Assembly: GCA_049975425.1 (NCBI GenBank)
Contig: JBNGDI010000004.1
Coordinates: 62,001 to 126,000, forward strand
Source of the DNA: HyVt-105 sp049975425
Lineage (GTDB): Bacteria; Bacteroidota; Bacteroidia; Bacteroidales; VadinHA17
Reading direction: 5' to 3'
DNA: 64,000 nucleotides
Part shown: one piece after another, positions 17,755 to 26,409 of the stretch
Layout: each line of letters begins with the position of its first letter
Numbering within the stretch: the first letter of the stretch is position 1
Position numbers and translations under genes: made by a program
Notes under the pieces: generated by a model
The model's input: only the letters and a program-made list of their open reading frames with translations
Database searches by the model: none
What the model was told of the DNA's origin: nothing

Positions 17755-19409
17755 GTGTTTTCTCCCATATTTGGGATAAACATGGGTATGAAAGAAAATG
17801 TTTCCGCGTCGAATAATCCTTTTTCTCCCAGTTTGATACGGGGAATAACCAGGAGCGACAGGAAAGAAAGGGTCATAACAGGGGCATGCAGTGTGGACCC
17901 CATGGAACGTATAAGGCGGTTAATCCCCTGATATTTTGCAGCCACCCAGGAAGCATCCCTGTCGGACATCAGACCGGCCACGGGCAAAGGTAAAAGGTCT
18001 GTTTTATCGCCCTTTTTCACTACCACGCCGCCCCGGTTTTCCATGATAACCCTTGCCACATCATAAATATCTTCGTCGTTTACCCCAACCACCAGAATAT
18101 TGTGACTGTCATGTGATATACTTGATCCGAATGCCCCTTCCCTGAGTCCGAATCCTCTGACAAATGCAACAGCCGGAGGCATGGACCGGTACCGGTTGAT
18201 ATACACCAGTTTGAGAAAATCCCTGTCGGGATCAGCCACAACATATTCACCTTCCTTTTTCGGTTCACAAATTATTTTTTCTGTCAACAATTCCCCGTCA
18301 ATAGCCTGAATGACAATCATTTTCCCTTTTCCTGCCTTTATCCTGATATCGGAACCATGAAGTGATGAGGAATGGAAATGGTTAATGATACCCGGTTTTT
18401 CCACGTGGAACATAGTTTGTCCCTCTCTGAAAACACACACCCCATCAATATAAGTTTCGACCACCAGCATATTTTCCGGATGGTCCACCACAATAAAATC
18501 TGCCGGGTCGCCTTCCCTGAGCAAACCAACATTCAAACCATAATGATTTACAGGATTCAGGGTTGCAGCGCGCAGTATATCAAAAAAATCGTATCCTTTT
18601 CTGACGGCCCTTTTCACCAGCATATTGATATGCCCGTTTATCAGATCATCCGGGTGCATGTCGTCTGTACAAAACATCAGGGATGCGGCATAAGATTTCA
18701 CCAGAGGTATCAGTTCCTCAAAGTTTCTTGCTGCACTTCCCTCCCGGATCAGTATCTTCATCCCGTTTTTTATCTTTTCCTCCGCTTCTTCCCATGTTGA
18801 AGCTTCATGGTCAGTCGATATTCCTTCTGCAATATATTTTTTCAACGCTTCTCCTTTTAACCCCGGTGCATGACCGTCAACCGGCTTCCCGAACTCCCGT
18901 GCAATTTTTATTTTTTCGATAACATCTTTCTGTCCATCTATGACCCCGGGGAAATTCATCATTTCAGCAAGGTGTGTTATATCTTCCCTTTTCATCAATT
19001 CCCGGATTCTGTCACTCCCTATTTTCGCACCGGATGTTTCAATTTCAGTAGCAGGCACACATGAAGAAGCACCGAATGCATACTTCAACGGCACTTTCTT
19101 TCCTTCTTTTATCATATAATCAATCCCCTCCATTCCCATTACATTGGCTATTTCATGAGGATCCGCTACTACGGCCACTGTACCATGCCTTACACACTCA
19201 CTTGCAAAATACCCAGGCGTCAGCATGGAACTTTCTATATGCACATGGGCATCAATCAAACCTGGCAAAATATACCGATCCTTTTCCTCCTTTTTTTCAG
19301 GTATTCGTGAGATTTTATATATTTTCCCATCTTTTACCAGTATCTCGCCACGGTAAATTTTCTTTGTCGAAATATCTACAACCTTCCCTTTTACTTTATA
19401 GTTTTTCAT
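17751..19409 (-). CDS. ade: Adenine deaminase
   Basis: A 552-residue adenine deaminase of the amidohydrolase superfamily, converting adenine to hypoxanthine and ammonia in purine salvage. The metal-binding motif GLIDAHVHIESSML is at about 50-63. TEIETSGAKIG, the central VDGHAPGL, the CTDDMHPDDL motif and the C-terminal SSISHDSHNILVVG are all typical of Ade. It lies 28 bases after mnmG, with a parS-like palindrome in the gap, and overlaps uvrC by 4 bases. Where other Bacteroidales have apt between mnmG and uvrC, this genome has ade. Confidence 0.95.
   Translation of the reverse strand: MKNYKVKGKVVDISTKKIYRGEILVKDGKIYKISRIPEKKEEKDRYILPGLIDAHVHIESSMLTPGYFASECVRHGTVAVVADPHEIANVMGMEGIDYMIKEGKKVPLKYAFGASSCVPATEIETSGAKIGSDRIRELMKREDITHLAEMMNFPGVIDGQKDVIEKIKIAREFGKPVDGHAPGLKGEALKKYIAEGISTDHEASTWEEAEEKIKNGMKILIREGSAARNFEELIPLVKSYAASLMFCTDDMHPDDLINGHINMLVKRAVRKGYDFFDILRAATLNPVNHYGLNVGLLREGDPADFIVVDHPENMLVVETYIDGVCVFREGQTMFHVEKPGIINHFHSSSLHGSDIRIKAGKGKMIVIQAIDGELLTEKIICEPKKEGEYVVADPDRDFLKLVYINRYRSMPPAVAFVRGFGLREGAFGSSISHDSHNILVVGVNDEDIYDVARVIMENRGGVVVKKGDKTDLLPLPVAGLMSDRDASWVAAKYQGINRLIRSMGSTLHAPVMTLSFLSLLVIPRIKLGEKGLFDAETFSFIPMFIPNMGENT
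18397..18412. repeat. Second parS-like site inside ade
   Basis: TTTTCCACGTGGAACA differs from the perfect palindrome at 19422-19437 by one base. It lies within the ade coding region about 1 kb away from the first site. Confidence 0.45.
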
Positions 19410-19421
19410 TTTTTATATTTT

Positions 19422-19437
19422 TGTTCCACGTGGAACA
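19422..19437. repeat. Perfect 16-base parS-like palindrome
   Basis: TGTTCCACGTGGAACA is a perfect 16-base palindrome, filling most of the 28-base gap between mnmG and ade. It differs from the general bacterial parS consensus TGTTTCACGTGAAACA by two symmetrical bases, keeping the CACGTG core. ParB would load here to organise origin segregation. No parA or parB is in the window. Confidence 0.65.
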
Positions 19438-21309
19438 CTACCTTCCCATGTACACCAACAATACATGTATGTCAGATGGAGACACTCCGCTGATTCGGCT
19501 TGCCTGTCCTATGGTTTTTGGCCGAATTCTTTTTAGTTTCTGTCGGGCTTCAGTTGAAATACTTGTTAACTCATCATAACTTATATCTTCTGATATAATA
19601 ATATTTTCCAGTCTTTTCATTTTTTCAACCAGCAACCTCTCCCTTTCTACATAACCCTTATATTTCATATATATTTCCACTGATTCGATTATCTCATCCT
19701 TTATATCATTATATTCCTCAGCTATTTTTTTTATTTTTTCCACCTGTGAGGCCATCTGCTTTAATGTTACCTCAGGCCGGACAATCAGGCTTTTTGCTTT
19801 GACCGTTTGCCTGATTTTGCTGGAACCTATACTTTCGAGATATTGATTTACCTCGTCCTTTTTCACACTCATTGTGTTTAATATTTCGACCATCCGATTA
19901 CGTTTCCTGTATTTTTCTTCCATTCTTCTCATTCGTTCTTCCGTAGCCATACCTAACCTGTATGCCTTCTCTGTTAAACGTTCATCTGCATTATCCTGCC
20001 TCAATAACATCCGGTATTCTGCCCTTGAAGTAAACATTCTATACGGCTCATCCACCCCTTTACTGATCAGATCATCAATCAATACCCCTATATAACCTTC
20101 TTCCCGATTCAATACGAATTCCTCCTTTCCTTGGCATTTCGCACTCGCATTGATTCCGCTTATCAGTCCCTGTGCCCCGGCTTCTTCATACCCCGTTGTC
20201 CCGTTCACCTGACCTGCCAGAAACAGGCCATCTATCAACTTAAATTCCAGTGTGTTTTTTAATTGTGTCGGATCAAAATAATCATATTCTATAGCATATC
20301 CCGGCCTGAATATTTTAACATTTTCCAGCCCCCTGATATTTTTCATAGCTTCATACTGCACTTCCCAGGGAAGAGAAGAACTGTACCCGTTCAGGTAATA
20401 TTCCACCGTGTTCCATCCTTCCGGTTCCAGAAACAGCTGATGTCGCTTTTTTTCTGAAAATGTGACAATTTTATCTTCTATGCTTGGGCAGTACCTTGGA
20501 CCAATACTTTTGATAGTGCCGTCAAACAACGGGCTGTATTTAATTCCTTTCCGTATAATGTCATGTACTTTCTCATCTGTATGGACAATATAACAGCTTT
20601 TCTGCCTTTCCGGACCTTTTCTCTCTGTCATATAGGAAAATGCTCCTCCTTCCTCATCTCCCTTTTGTTCGGTCATTGCTTCAAAATTAACCGTTCTCCC
20701 ATCAATTCTTGCAGGCGTACCTGTCTTCATTCTGCCGGTTTTCAAACCCAGGCTTTTCAGTTGTTCAGTAATTCCTTTCGAAGAAAGTTCACCTATTCTT
20801 CCACCCTCAGCTTTCTGTTTTCCTATATGTATCAGCCCGTTTAAAAATGTTCCGTTTGTCAGTATCACCGTTTTGCCGGAAAATTTATTTCCCATCAATG
20901 TTTTAACTCCATATACTCTCTGATTCTTAATTTCCAGCTCTGTAGCCACATCCTGCCAGAATCGAATCCTTCCATTCTTTTCCAGTTCTTCCCGCCAGTA
21001 CCAGCTAAACAGCATTCTGTCACACTGGGCCCTCGGACTCCACATAGCCGGCCCCTTTGATCTGTTCAGCATCCTAAACTGGATCATGCTTCTGTCGGTC
21101 ACAACCCCGGACTTTCCTCCCATGGCATCGATTTCCCTTATGATCTGCCCTTTTGCTATTCCCCCCATTGCCGGATTACATGACATCTGAGCAATTTTTG
21201 TCATATCCATGGTAATGAGCAATACACTCGAACCCAGCTGTGCAGCAGCATTTGCTGCCTCACTTCCGGCATGCCCGCCCCCAATTACTATCACATCGTA
21301 CTTTTCCAT
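19438..21309 (-). CDS. mnmG: tRNA uridine-5-carboxymethylaminomethyl modification enzyme
   Basis: A 623-residue FAD protein. The dinucleotide-binding motif VIVIGGGHAGSEAA is at 6-19. MSCNPAMGGIAKGQ and KTGTPARIDGR are MnmG/GidA hallmarks, and PLFDGTIKSIGPRYCPSIEDK is another conserved stretch. The C-terminal helical domain binds MnmE. The complex modifies U34 of several tRNAs. Start ATG 21309 is chosen because the longer frame begins upstream of the -7 box. It heads a mnmG-ade-uvrC operon; its stop codon abuts the parS-like palindrome. Confidence 0.97.
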   Translation of the reverse strand: MEKYDVIVIGGGHAGSEAANAAAQLGSSVLLITMDMTKIAQMSCNPAMGGIAKGQIIREIDAMGGKSGVVTDRSMIQFRMLNRSKGPAMWSPRAQCDRMLFSWYWREELEKNGRIRFWQDVATELEIKNQRVYGVKTLMGNKFSGKTVILTNGTFLNGLIHIGKQKAEGGRIGELSSKGITEQLKSLGLKTGRMKTGTPARIDGRTVNFEAMTEQKGDEEGGAFSYMTERKGPERQKSCYIVHTDEKVHDIIRKGIKYSPLFDGTIKSIGPRYCPSIEDKIVTFSEKKRHQLFLEPEGWNTVEYYLNGYSSSLPWEVQYEAMKNIRGLENVKIFRPGYAIEYDYFDPTQLKNTLEFKLIDGLFLAGQVNGTTGYEEAGAQGLISGINASAKCQGKEEFVLNREEGYIGVLIDDLISKGVDEPYRMFTSRAEYRMLLRQDNADERLTEKAYRLGMATEERMRRMEEKYRKRNRMVEILNTMSVKKDEVNQYLESIGSSKIRQTVKAKSLIVRPEVTLKQMASQVEKIKKIAEEYNDIKDEIIESVEIYMKYKGYVERERLLVEKMKRLENIIISEDISYDELTSISTEARQKLKRIRPKTIGQASRISGVSPSDIHVLLVYMGR

Positions 21310-21325
21310 GCCCTGCTTTTTTGGG

Positions 21326-21333
21326 CAAAGATA
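21326..21333 (-). promoter_or_regulatory. Putative -7 box of mnmG-ade-uvrC
   Basis: On the minus strand TATCTTTG, a full TAnnTTTG match, lies 17 bases before ATG 21309. Confidence 0.6.
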
Positions 21334-21363
21334 CGACATTGCATTAAATCTGTTTCTTAAGGA

Positions 21364-21783
21364 TTATCCGGGGAATCGCTCAAGATAATAATCTTCTTTT
21401 TCCCGCATTATTTGTTGCTCTTCCCTTTTGTCATCGACATAACCTATCAGATGCAATATTCCGTGTATCACCACCCTTCTCCATTCTTCCCTGGCAGTTA
21501 CTTTAAACTGTTTTGCATTTTCCGTTACCGTATCCAGACTAATATATATTTCTCCTTCAATTTTTTCTCCTCTGTTCATAGGAAAGCTGATCACATCAGT
21601 ACTGTATGACCTTCCAAGAAATTCCTTATTCAACCTTTCAATTTCCCTGTCTCCCGTAGTAATAATATTGATACTTCCAGCCTTTTTCCCCTCTTTTTCC
21701 AGGACATACCTGATCCATTGTACAACTTTCCTCTTATTCTCCCTGAAAGGAAGCTTTTTTTCGAAAAACAGACGTACTGACAA
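21364..21783 (-). CDS. ybeY: YbeY endoribonuclease
   Basis: A 139-residue YbeY homologue for 16S rRNA maturation and ribosome quality control. The metal motif reads VIHGILHLIGYVDDKREEQ. The first two histidines of the canonical HGxLHLxGYDH are present, while the third position is Asp; as far as I recall this is usual in Bacteroidetes YbeY. The upstream STDVISFPMN matches the family's TDVLSFP. It is the last gene of the long operon beginning with the patatin gene, 3 bases after the kinase-like gene and 30 bases before the mnmG promoter. Confidence 0.92.
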   Translation of the reverse strand: MSVRLFFEKKLPFRENKRKVVQWIRYVLEKEGKKAGSINIITTGDREIERLNKEFLGRSYSTDVISFPMNRGEKIEGEIYISLDTVTENAKQFKVTAREEWRRVVIHGILHLIGYVDDKREEQQIMREKEDYYLERFPG

Positions 21784-21786
21784 TGT

Positions 21787-22200
21787 CTATATTTTAAATA
21801 CCATCACAATTTGTTTCCCCTTTTTATTGAACACAACCTCATCCGACAGCTGCCGTATAAGAAATACTCCCCTCCCGTGTATGTTTTCAATATTTTCAGG
21901 TGCCGTTGGATCCGGAATACTTTCATAATCAAACCCTTCTCCTTCATCTTCCACAATGATTTCAAGTTCTCCATTGTTCATTTTAAATTCCACTTCAACA
22001 AATTTATCAGGATTTGATCTGTTTCCATGAATTATTGCATTATTGACTGCTTCAACGGTTGCGATCAATATTTTTCCATACATATCGGAATTGAAATCCT
22101 GCTCATTGGAAATTTCATCTACCATCATTTCGACCAAACGGAGATTTGACGGTATAGATGAAATATTTATTTTTCTCTGCATCATGATAAACCGGTTCAA
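21787..22200 (-). CDS. RsbW-like anti-sigma/histidine-kinase-type ATPase
   Basis: A 137-residue stand-alone GHKL ATPase domain. The N box EAVNNAIIHGNR is at about 51-62, the G1 box EDEGEGFD at about 88-95, and the G2 box HGRGVFLIRQL at about 112-122. This is the RsbW/SpoIIAB type that phosphorylates a STAS antagonist or holds a sigma factor. No STAS protein, phosphatase or sigma factor is near. Start may be ATG 22200 or 22182 (MMQRKIN). It sits between the EnvC-like gene and ybeY. Partner unknown. Confidence 0.85.
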   Translation of the reverse strand: MNRFIMMQRKINISSIPSNLRLVEMMVDEISNEQDFNSDMYGKILIATVEAVNNAIIHGNRSNPDKFVEVEFKMNNGELEIIVEDEGEGFDYESIPDPTAPENIENIHGRGVFLIRQLSDEVVFNKKGKQIVMVFKI

Positions 22201-22248
22201 ATACTTTTTTATACTGCTTTTTCTTCTGGAGGGTTACCTTTATCTTGC

Positions 22249-23442
22249 CTATTCTGCACTTAACCATTTCTGAGGATTCAATTTCACGTTTTCTTCCCAT
22301 ATTTCCAAATGTATGACGGTTTTCCCTTCATTTTCCTCATCCGTAAATATTTTTCCGATTTTTTGCTTCACCTGTACTTTTTCCCCGGTTCTTACATATA
22401 CATCAATCAGATTGGCATACATTGTCAGATAATTTCCATGCCGTATTATAACTACCCGGTTCGCTCCCGGCACATTTGCTACCAGGCTTACCTCTCCATC
22501 AAACAAAGCCCTTGCTTCTGATCCCTTTTCAGTTGTGATATCGATGCCATTATTGTTTAGTTTTACTCCTTTCAGAACCGGATGTTCATGCTCCCCAAAT
22601 AATCCGGTAATAATTCCTCTTTCTGTTGGCCATGGCAGTCTTCCTTTATTATTTCTGAAATTCTGATCGATCAACTCCTGTTCGGGGGTAAGCCTCATTT
22701 TCTCTGCCTCCCTTCTTTTTGCCTCGGCAGCAATAATTTCCCTTATTGTCTTTTCCAGTCTGGCCGCAATTTCTTCATTTTCTTTTAATTCTTTTCGCAG
22801 CCTCTGCTCCTGCGTTTTCAATCTTGCTATCATTGCCTGCTGTACGCTTTTCCTCCTTTTCAGTTCTTCATTCTCCTTCCTCTCTTCTTCCAGCAATGTG
22901 TTTTTTTCCTTTCTTTTTTCCTCCAGTGAAGCAATTTCCCTCAACAGTTCTTTCCTGCTTTCTTTTATACTTTCCGACTGTGCCTGTCTATACCTTGCAA
23001 GTTTTTGCATGTATTTAATCCTCTTATAGGCTTGATTGAAATTTTCAGATGACAGCACAAAAGTCAATGGTTGAAAACCCTTTGTTTCCCGGAATGCCTG
23101 CATTATGACTTCCCTGTATTGTTCAATTTCCTTCTCCAGCTCTTCATTCTGCTCTCCTATTATTTTTTGTCGTTTTTCAATATCTTCTTCCAGCAGTTCA
23201 AGCTCAAAAGCAATGTTTTCAATAACTTTCCCTCTCAATTCTATTTCTGCTGCAATAAAACCCAATTGAGTAATTCCTTCCTCTTTTTTCCTGCTTGTTT
23301 CATCTATAAGTTTTCTCGTGTATTCAATTTTTTTTCTCGCATTTTCTTTTTCTTTTTCAAGTTCCGATATATTCTGCCCTAATATTGTTGCATACACACT
23401 TGTTAATATCAGAATCACCACATATATTCTACTCTTTTCCAT
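22249..23442 (-). CDS. EnvC-like murein hydrolase activator with degenerate LytM domain
   Basis: A 397-residue protein: signal peptide (1-22), a long coiled coil (about 25-255, rich in E, K and R) and a C-terminal M23/LytM fold. The zinc site is degenerate: the HxxxD motif reads NNNGIDI and the HxH motif reads IHLEIW. A metal-free LytM domain is what is expected of EnvC/NlpD proteins, which activate amidases rather than cut peptidoglycan. It should act in the periplasm during division. It follows the DUF4292 gene by 14 bases; the amidase partner is not in the window. Confidence 0.88.
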   Translation of the reverse strand: MEKSRIYVVILILTSVYATILGQNISELEKEKENARKKIEYTRKLIDETSRKKEEGITQLGFIAAEIELRGKVIENIAFELELLEEDIEKRQKIIGEQNEELEKEIEQYREVIMQAFRETKGFQPLTFVLSSENFNQAYKRIKYMQKLARYRQAQSESIKESRKELLREIASLEEKRKEKNTLLEEERKENEELKRRKSVQQAMIARLKTQEQRLRKELKENEEIAARLEKTIREIIAAEAKRREAEKMRLTPEQELIDQNFRNNKGRLPWPTERGIITGLFGEHEHPVLKGVKLNNNGIDITTEKGSEARALFDGEVSLVANVPGANRVVIIRHGNYLTMYANLIDVYVRTGEKVQVKQKIGKIFTDEENEGKTVIHLEIWEENVKLNPQKWLSAE

Positions 23443-23456
23443 ATACCGTTACTTAT

Positions 23457-24200
23457 TCAATTTCTGTAACCTTCCGGAATTTTTATGTTCATTCCTGTCT
23501 CCCTGTTTATAATATAGTCCTCCAATTCGATGATACATCTTATCTTCTTTTCACCTGTTTTTATGTCCAATTCTATCTTTTCCGGTAAAATTACTCCTTC
23601 CCCCTTGTTCACTTTCCTGTAGTTAAATATAATTTCATTATTTAATCTTCTCATAACAATTCTCCCGTTCAATATCTTCCCCGTTTCCTCTTCCAGTTCA
23701 AGCTTACATCCACCATACGATATTCGTATATTTTCTGTTTCTTTTTCCTTAAAGAAACTTTCTTTCACCGGATTTTTACCCATCATCAAAAACATGGGCC
23801 AATCACTATCAAGCATAACATTACACTCGCCAAGGTACTTTTTTACATCAAACTTATTAACAGTCTTGTCCACTCTATTCAGTATGGTCATAGTATCTTT
23901 CATTACCCACACCCTTGCCACCTCTATATTCATTCCGCTTCTTAACGAAAGCATCACTCCTTTTCCCCTGATAGCCTTTATATATCCTTTAAATTTTCCT
24001 GACCATCCGTTCTCTTCATTAATGTTTAATCGATAGGAAGTGATTACCAGGTTATTTATCTCTTCCAGCTCCTCAACATTTGCTATGGTCCCATTCTTCC
24101 TTTCTGATACCAGCCCCTTTGTTCCACTGCATTGCATCATCGTAACGGCCAGTAAAATCCAACAAAGACAACTAAATTGATTTCTCTTAATAGTTTTCAT
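23457..24200 (-). CDS. DUF4292 lipoprotein
   Basis: A 247-residue protein. Its N-terminal hydrophobic segment ends MMQCSG near residue 24, a lipoprotein-like cleavage site. The body is mostly beta strand, LolA/LolB-like in pattern, which fits the Bacteroidetes family DUF4292. Function is unproven; the resemblance to lipoprotein carriers is only structural in style. It overlaps the TPR gene by 4 bases and precedes the EnvC-like gene, an order recurrent in Bacteroidales. Confidence 0.75.
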   Translation of the reverse strand: MKTIKRNQFSCLCWILLAVTMMQCSGTKGLVSERKNGTIANVEELEEINNLVITSYRLNINEENGWSGKFKGYIKAIRGKGVMLSLRSGMNIEVARVWVMKDTMTILNRVDKTVNKFDVKKYLGECNVMLDSDWPMFLMMGKNPVKESFFKEKETENIRISYGGCKLELEEETGKILNGRIVMRRLNNEIIFNYRKVNKGEGVILPEKIELDIKTGEKKIRCIIELEDYIINRETGMNIKIPEGYRN

Positions 24201-25930
24201 CTCTTTCTCCCTTCTCCGGCCCCAATTTTTTTCTTTATTTCTTCTTTCATATTTCCATTCTCAACAGATCGTTTCCATGCGTTTACCGCTTCATCGGTTT
24301 TCCCCCCCTCATATAAAATATCTCCGTAATGCTCAAGTATTTCCGGATCTTCTTGTCCACCCGCTTCAATACTTTTCCGGATGTAAACCAATGCTTCATC
24401 TGTCTCTTCCATTTTATACAATATCCATGCACAGGTATCCAGATAGATATAATTTTCAGGTTCTTTTTCAATGCATTTTCTGCTCATTTCCAGCGCTTTT
24501 TTCAGATGACTTCCCCTTTCCGACAGGTAATAAGCATAGTTGTTCAGCACCATAATATCATTCGGTTTGATCTTTAATGCTTCTTCAAAGGCCCAGTCAG
24601 ATTTTTCATTTTCTCCTAATGCATGATATCCTTCTCCCAGCAAAGCATACAGTTCTTTTCTAATAATATCGTTATTGTTTGAATACTTCGTTCCGGCTTC
24701 CGCATATTCTATCATTCTATCATATTCTTCAATCTGAAATAAACCGATGCATATGTATAAATACAGGTTTGGTACTTCCGGAAATATTTTCATTGCTTGT
24801 TCTGCTATCCTCACTATCTCTACATAGTTTGCCGCTTCATTTTCCATAAAAATCCATTGCTCCCATACCCCAAAGTTTTCCGGGTTGATTTCTGTCATTT
24901 TTTTCAAATATGGTCTTGCCCGTTCCGGATTTTTTGTCTTTATATAATAATCAGCTGCCAAAGCCATGGCGTTTATTTCCTCAGGATATTCCCCTGCTAA
25001 TTTTTCTATAATTATCTCAATTTTCTGACTGTATTTTTCCAATATATCCGGCTGATTTAAATAAACCAACATGGCCTGTATTTTATCATCCAACTCAATT
25101 TCCGGATTCTCTACTGCCATTTCAAACCATTCCAGACTTTTCCCATATTCCCTTTTTCTCCTGTAATATGATGAAACTGACATCTGGGCAAGTCCATTTT
25201 CCGGATCAATCTTAAATAGATCCTGATATGCCTTCACAGCTTTTTCGTCTTCACCCATTTCATCGTACAATTCAGCCAGTAAACCGCGGTATTTTATTTC
25301 TTCCGGAAATGCGCTGATTAATCTTTTCAATTCATTCGCCGCCTGCCTGTGCTTTCCTTCTTTTGAGTATATATTATATTTAGCCATATTTACCATCTCT
25401 GTTATTCCCAGAGATTGCTCCATCTCCTCAAATATAGTCAGCGCATCCTGGTACTCTCCATTGCTCACATATAGTGTGGCCAAATTATACTTAATGTCCA
25501 TTTCCTCCGGATTTCCGGCTGCCATTTCCCGGTACACTTCAATGGCCTTATCTATGTTTCCTTCCTGATGATATAATCCTGCCAGAAGCATGCCATACCA
25601 TTTGTTACTTTTTTCGTTTTCGAAAGCTTTTTCTGCATATTGAACAGCCAGCTCCTTGTCTCCCAGGTAATTGTATATGTTTGATAATTCATACAATGAA
25701 GCTGTATTTTCAGGGTCTATTTTCAAACATTCCCTGTATAGTATGATGGCCCTGTCCAGATCTCCGAATATTTTTCTTTGAGTTGCTTCAGCAAAAGAAA
25801 ATTCCAGCTGCATCTTCTCCTTTTCTCCAATTTTTTTTGCATTTGGTTGCCCTTCCTGAGTTATAATATTTTTTTGTACACCGCATGATATCATTTCTGC
25901 CATCAATAAAATGATGCATATTTTTCTCAT
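24197..25930 (-). CDS. TPR-repeat lipoprotein
   Basis: A 577-residue protein with a lipobox (MAEMISC, Cys about 16) and then TPR units from about residue 40 to the end; for example FGDLDRAIILYRECLKIDP and GDKELAVQYAEKAFENE. There are roughly a dozen repeats. It is probably a periplasm-facing scaffold at the outer membrane. ATG 25930 is chosen over a start seven codons earlier because it gives the compact lipoprotein signal MRKICIILLMAEMISC. It lies 30 bases after dut and its stop overlaps the DUF4292 start by 4 bases. Specific role unknown. Confidence 0.85.
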   Translation of the reverse strand: MRKICIILLMAEMISCGVQKNIITQEGQPNAKKIGEKEKMQLEFSFAEATQRKIFGDLDRAIILYRECLKIDPENTASLYELSNIYNYLGDKELAVQYAEKAFENEKSNKWYGMLLAGLYHQEGNIDKAIEVYREMAAGNPEEMDIKYNLATLYVSNGEYQDALTIFEEMEQSLGITEMVNMAKYNIYSKEGKHRQAANELKRLISAFPEEIKYRGLLAELYDEMGEDEKAVKAYQDLFKIDPENGLAQMSVSSYYRRKREYGKSLEWFEMAVENPEIELDDKIQAMLVYLNQPDILEKYSQKIEIIIEKLAGEYPEEINAMALAADYYIKTKNPERARPYLKKMTEINPENFGVWEQWIFMENEAANYVEIVRIAEQAMKIFPEVPNLYLYICIGLFQIEEYDRMIEYAEAGTKYSNNNDIIRKELYALLGEGYHALGENEKSDWAFEEALKIKPNDIMVLNNYAYYLSERGSHLKKALEMSRKCIEKEPENYIYLDTCAWILYKMEETDEALVYIRKSIEAGGQEDPEILEHYGDILYEGGKTDEAVNAWKRSVENGNMKEEIKKKIGAGEGRKR

Positions 25931-25960
25931 GTTATACCCTCCTGTTTTCATATCTTTCTT

Positions 25961-26407
25961 CTACTTTCTACCGGTATGTCCGAATCCTCCTTCTCCCCGG
26001 TAAGTATTATTCAGAGAGTCAGTTTCTTCCCAGATTACTTTCTCGTGTCTTGAAACAATCATCTGGCATATTCTTTCACCATTGTGAACCACGAAAGTTT
26101 CGTTCGATAAATTAACCAGAATAACTTTTATTTCTCCTCTATAATCCGCATCTATTGTCCCCGGTGAATTCACGATACTTATCCCATGTTTTACTGCGAG
26201 ACCGCTTCTCGGCCTAATTTGTGCCTCATAGCCTACAGGCAGTTCTATAAACAGCCCGGTGGAAATCAACGCTCTTTCCATGGGTTTCAATTCTACCGGT
26301 TGCTCCAAATTTGCCCTTACGTCCATCCCTGCTGAATGTGCTGTACTGTACCAGGGTAATTCATGACCTGACCTGTTTACTATTCTTACTTTAATTCCAT
26401 TCTTCAT
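25961..26407 (-). CDS. dut: dUTP diphosphatase
   Basis: A 148-residue trimeric dUTPase that hydrolyses dUTP to dUMP. The five family motifs can be followed: AGMDVRANL, PRSGLAVKHGI, VNSPGTIDADYRGEIKV, the RICQMIV region and the C-terminal P-loop-like GEGGFGHTGRK. It lies 2 bases after the flippase gene, in the same operon. Confidence 0.97.
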   Translation of the reverse strand: MKNGIKVRIVNRSGHELPWYSTAHSAGMDVRANLEQPVELKPMERALISTGLFIELPVGYEAQIRPRSGLAVKHGISIVNSPGTIDADYRGEIKVILVNLSNETFVVHNGERICQMIVSRHEKVIWEETDSLNNTYRGEGGFGHTGRK

Positions 26408-26409
26408 AG

